Below, piece after piece: positions 63,034 to 64,000 of a stretch of 64,000 nucleotides of DNA. The stretch is from NCBI GenBank assembly GCA_046732255.1, contig JBKPMR010000001.1:1-64000 (forward strand). The letters run 5' to 3'. The position numbers and the translations under genes were made by a program. The DNA is from DATBLE01 sp046732255 (GTDB lineage: Bacteria; Actinomycetota; Thermoleophilia; Gaiellales; Gaiellaceae). The number at the start of each line of letters is the position of its first letter. The first letter of the stretch is position 1. The notes under the pieces are model-generated. The model did not search any database. It was not told where the DNA came from and saw only the letters and a list, made by a program, of their open reading frames with translations.

Positions 63034-64000
63034 TGACGGCCATGGCTGCCATCGATCTCGGCGCCCAGAGCGGCCGTGTCGCCGTCGGGCGCTTCGACGG
63101 CGAACGGCTCGCCGTGGACGAGGTGCACCGCTTCGAAAACGCACCCGTGAGCGAGGACGGAATCCTCCGCTGGGACCTCCACCGCCTGTTCGAGGAGACA
63201 CTCGCCGGCCTCCGGGCGGCCGCCCGCAGCGCCGACGTCGATTCGCTGGCGGTCGACTCGTGGGCTGTCGACTTCGGTCTGCTCGACCGGCAGGGTCGGT
63301 TGCTCGAGCAACCGAGGCACTACCGGGACGCACGCCGGGCGGGGGCGACGGAAACCGTCTACTCACGGGTCCCGCCCCGCGAGCTGTACGAGCAAACCGG
63401 CATCCAGCTGCTTCCGATCAACTCGCTCTTCGAGCTCGCCGCGATGGCCGCCGACGGCGATCCAACACTCGATCAGGCCGAGACGTTGCTCCTGATTCCC
63501 GACCTCTTTCATCACCGGCTCTGCGGCAGCGCGACGACGGAGTTCACCAACGCCACGACCACGCAGTGCTTCGACCCGCGGACGCACGCGTGGGCGAACG
63601 ACCTCGTCGACCGGCTCGGCATTCCGACGCGAGTCTTCCCCGACGTGGTCGAGCCGGGAACCGCGCTCGGGCCTCTGGACGCCGAGGTCGCGGCCGACAC
63701 GGGCATCCGAGACGCGACCGTCGTCGCCGCGGCGACCCACGACACCGGGTCGGCGGTCGCCGCCGTCCCCTTCCGGCGGCCGGACGCCGCCTTCCTGAGC
63801 GTCGGCACCTGGTCGCTCGTCGGCTTCGAGGCGACCGCCCCGATGATCACCGACTCGACCTTCGCGGCGAACGTGACCAACGAGGGAGGAGTCGGTGGCA
63901 CGTACCGGTTGCTTCGAAACGTGACTGCACTCTGGCTCCTGGACGAGTGCCGCCGGAGCTGGGCGGCCGACGGCCGGGTCTACTCCTTCTCGGAGCTCAT
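63033..64000 (+). CDS. rhaB: Rhamnulokinase (FGGY kinase), partial (C-terminus off the window)
   Basis: At least 322 residues: MTAMAAIDLGAQSGRVAVGRFDGERLAVDEVHRFENAPV (phosphate-1 motif DLGAxSGR, characteristic of RhaB), SLAVDSWAVDFGLLDRQGRLLEQPRHYRDAR (VDSWxVDFxLLD), TNATTTQCFDPRTHAWAND, and VVAAATHDTGSAVAAVPF (adenosine motif with catalytic Asp), SVGTWSLVG. Phosphorylates L-rhamnulose. The DeoR stop overlaps its ATG. It runs off the right edge; rhamnulose-1-phosphate aldolase is expected beyond. Confidence 0.9.
   Translation, partial: MTAMAAIDLGAQSGRVAVGRFDGERLAVDEVHRFENAPVSEDGILRWDLHRLFEETLAGLRAAARSADVDSLAVDSWAVDFGLLDRQGRLLEQPRHYRDARRAGATETVYSRVPPRELYEQTGIQLLPINSLFELAAMAADGDPTLDQAETLLLIPDLFHHRLCGSATTEFTNATTTQCFDPRTHAWANDLVDRLGIPTRVFPDVVEPGTALGPLDAEVAADTGIRDATVVAAATHDTGSAVAAVPFRRPDAAFLSVGTWSLVGFEATAPMITDSTFAANVTNEGGVGGTYRLLRNVTALWLLDECRRSWAADGRVYSFSEL

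Noticed and set aside
1..64000. tRNA, rRNA, CRISPR arrays, prophage or plasmid origin
   Set aside because: No cloverleaf-like, rRNA, repeat-spacer, integrase or replication-initiator sequences were noticed on reading both strands; small tRNAs cannot be fully excluded by eye.

Overview
This is a very GC-rich, gene-dense actinobacterial chromosome segment. Several traits point to the class Thermoleophilia (Gaiellales or Solirubrobacterales type); this is inferred from gene content and codon use, since no rRNA is present. They are the BTAD/ATPase giant regulators, an ECF42-type sigma factor with its DGPF partner, F420-type flavin enzymes, many GTG starts and abundant 4-nt gene overlaps. No tRNA, rRNA, CRISPR, phage or plasmid genes were seen, and no stretch over 300 bases lacks a gene.

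Layout. 1-5.1 kb: end of a branched-chain amino-acid-type ABC permease pair, a VOC protein, a LarA-like racemase-family protein and a hydrolase-cyclase fusion. 5.2-14.5 kb: two giant BTAD regulators (minus strand) diverging from two tandem paralogous small membrane proteins that share an upstream direct-repeat element and a hairpin terminator. 14.5-26.3 kb: M32 carboxypeptidase, PfkB kinase, acyl-CoA synthetase, enoyl-CoA hydratase, YCII/ECF42 pair, RidA, cupin, thioesterase, a four-gene catabolic operon (SMP-30, cysteine-hydrolase fold, alcohol dehydrogenase, formyltransferase) and MsrB. 26.5-37.6 kb: Mo-hydroxylase maturation genes (MoxR, CoxE, two XdhC-type proteins), a PPOX/MBL/PPOX/binding-protein cluster, a methyltransferase, then a four-subunit molybdenum hydroxylase whose Mo subunit is split in two. 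37.7-43 kb: a BFD [2Fe-2S] fusion of unknown role with a partner, tautomerase, SDR, hydrolase and acyl-CoA synthetase. 43-54.5 kb: a coenzyme-B12 diol/glycerol dehydratase with fused alpha and beta subunits, diverging from an SDR/FAH/ALDH set that looks like the lower part of an oxidative pentose (Weimberg-type) pathway, an epimerase, a ThDP enzyme and a ChlI/ChlD-like pair. 54.7-57.5 kb: AzlCD, MFS, FAH. 57.6-58.1 kb: a REP-associated tyrosine transposase. 58.1-64 kb: a rhamnose operon (rhaI, rhaM) continuing into lutABC, diverging from a DeoR regulator and rhamnulokinase.

How it works together. The right end is a coherent route: L-rhamnose is isomerised and phosphorylated, the pathway yields lactaldehyde/lactate, and LutABC oxidises lactate to pyruvate. 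The Mo-hydroxylase and its maturation genes form a second unit. Scattered through many of the gaps are 13-bp palindromes (AGGGACWGTCCCT and related forms) matching those that bracket the transposase, so the window looks seeded by a REP/RAYT system.

Three features stand out as possibly undescribed. Three genes have no ATG/GTG/TTG and seem to begin at a CTA or GTA overlapping the upstream TAG stop (sigma factor, ChlI, ChlD). A precise 11/10-bp triple direct repeat lies 67 bp before both genes of the RIVDDSFRD membrane-protein family, beside BTAD regulators. A -10-like hexamer exactly 6 nt before GTG starts at several genes suggests widespread leaderless transcription.
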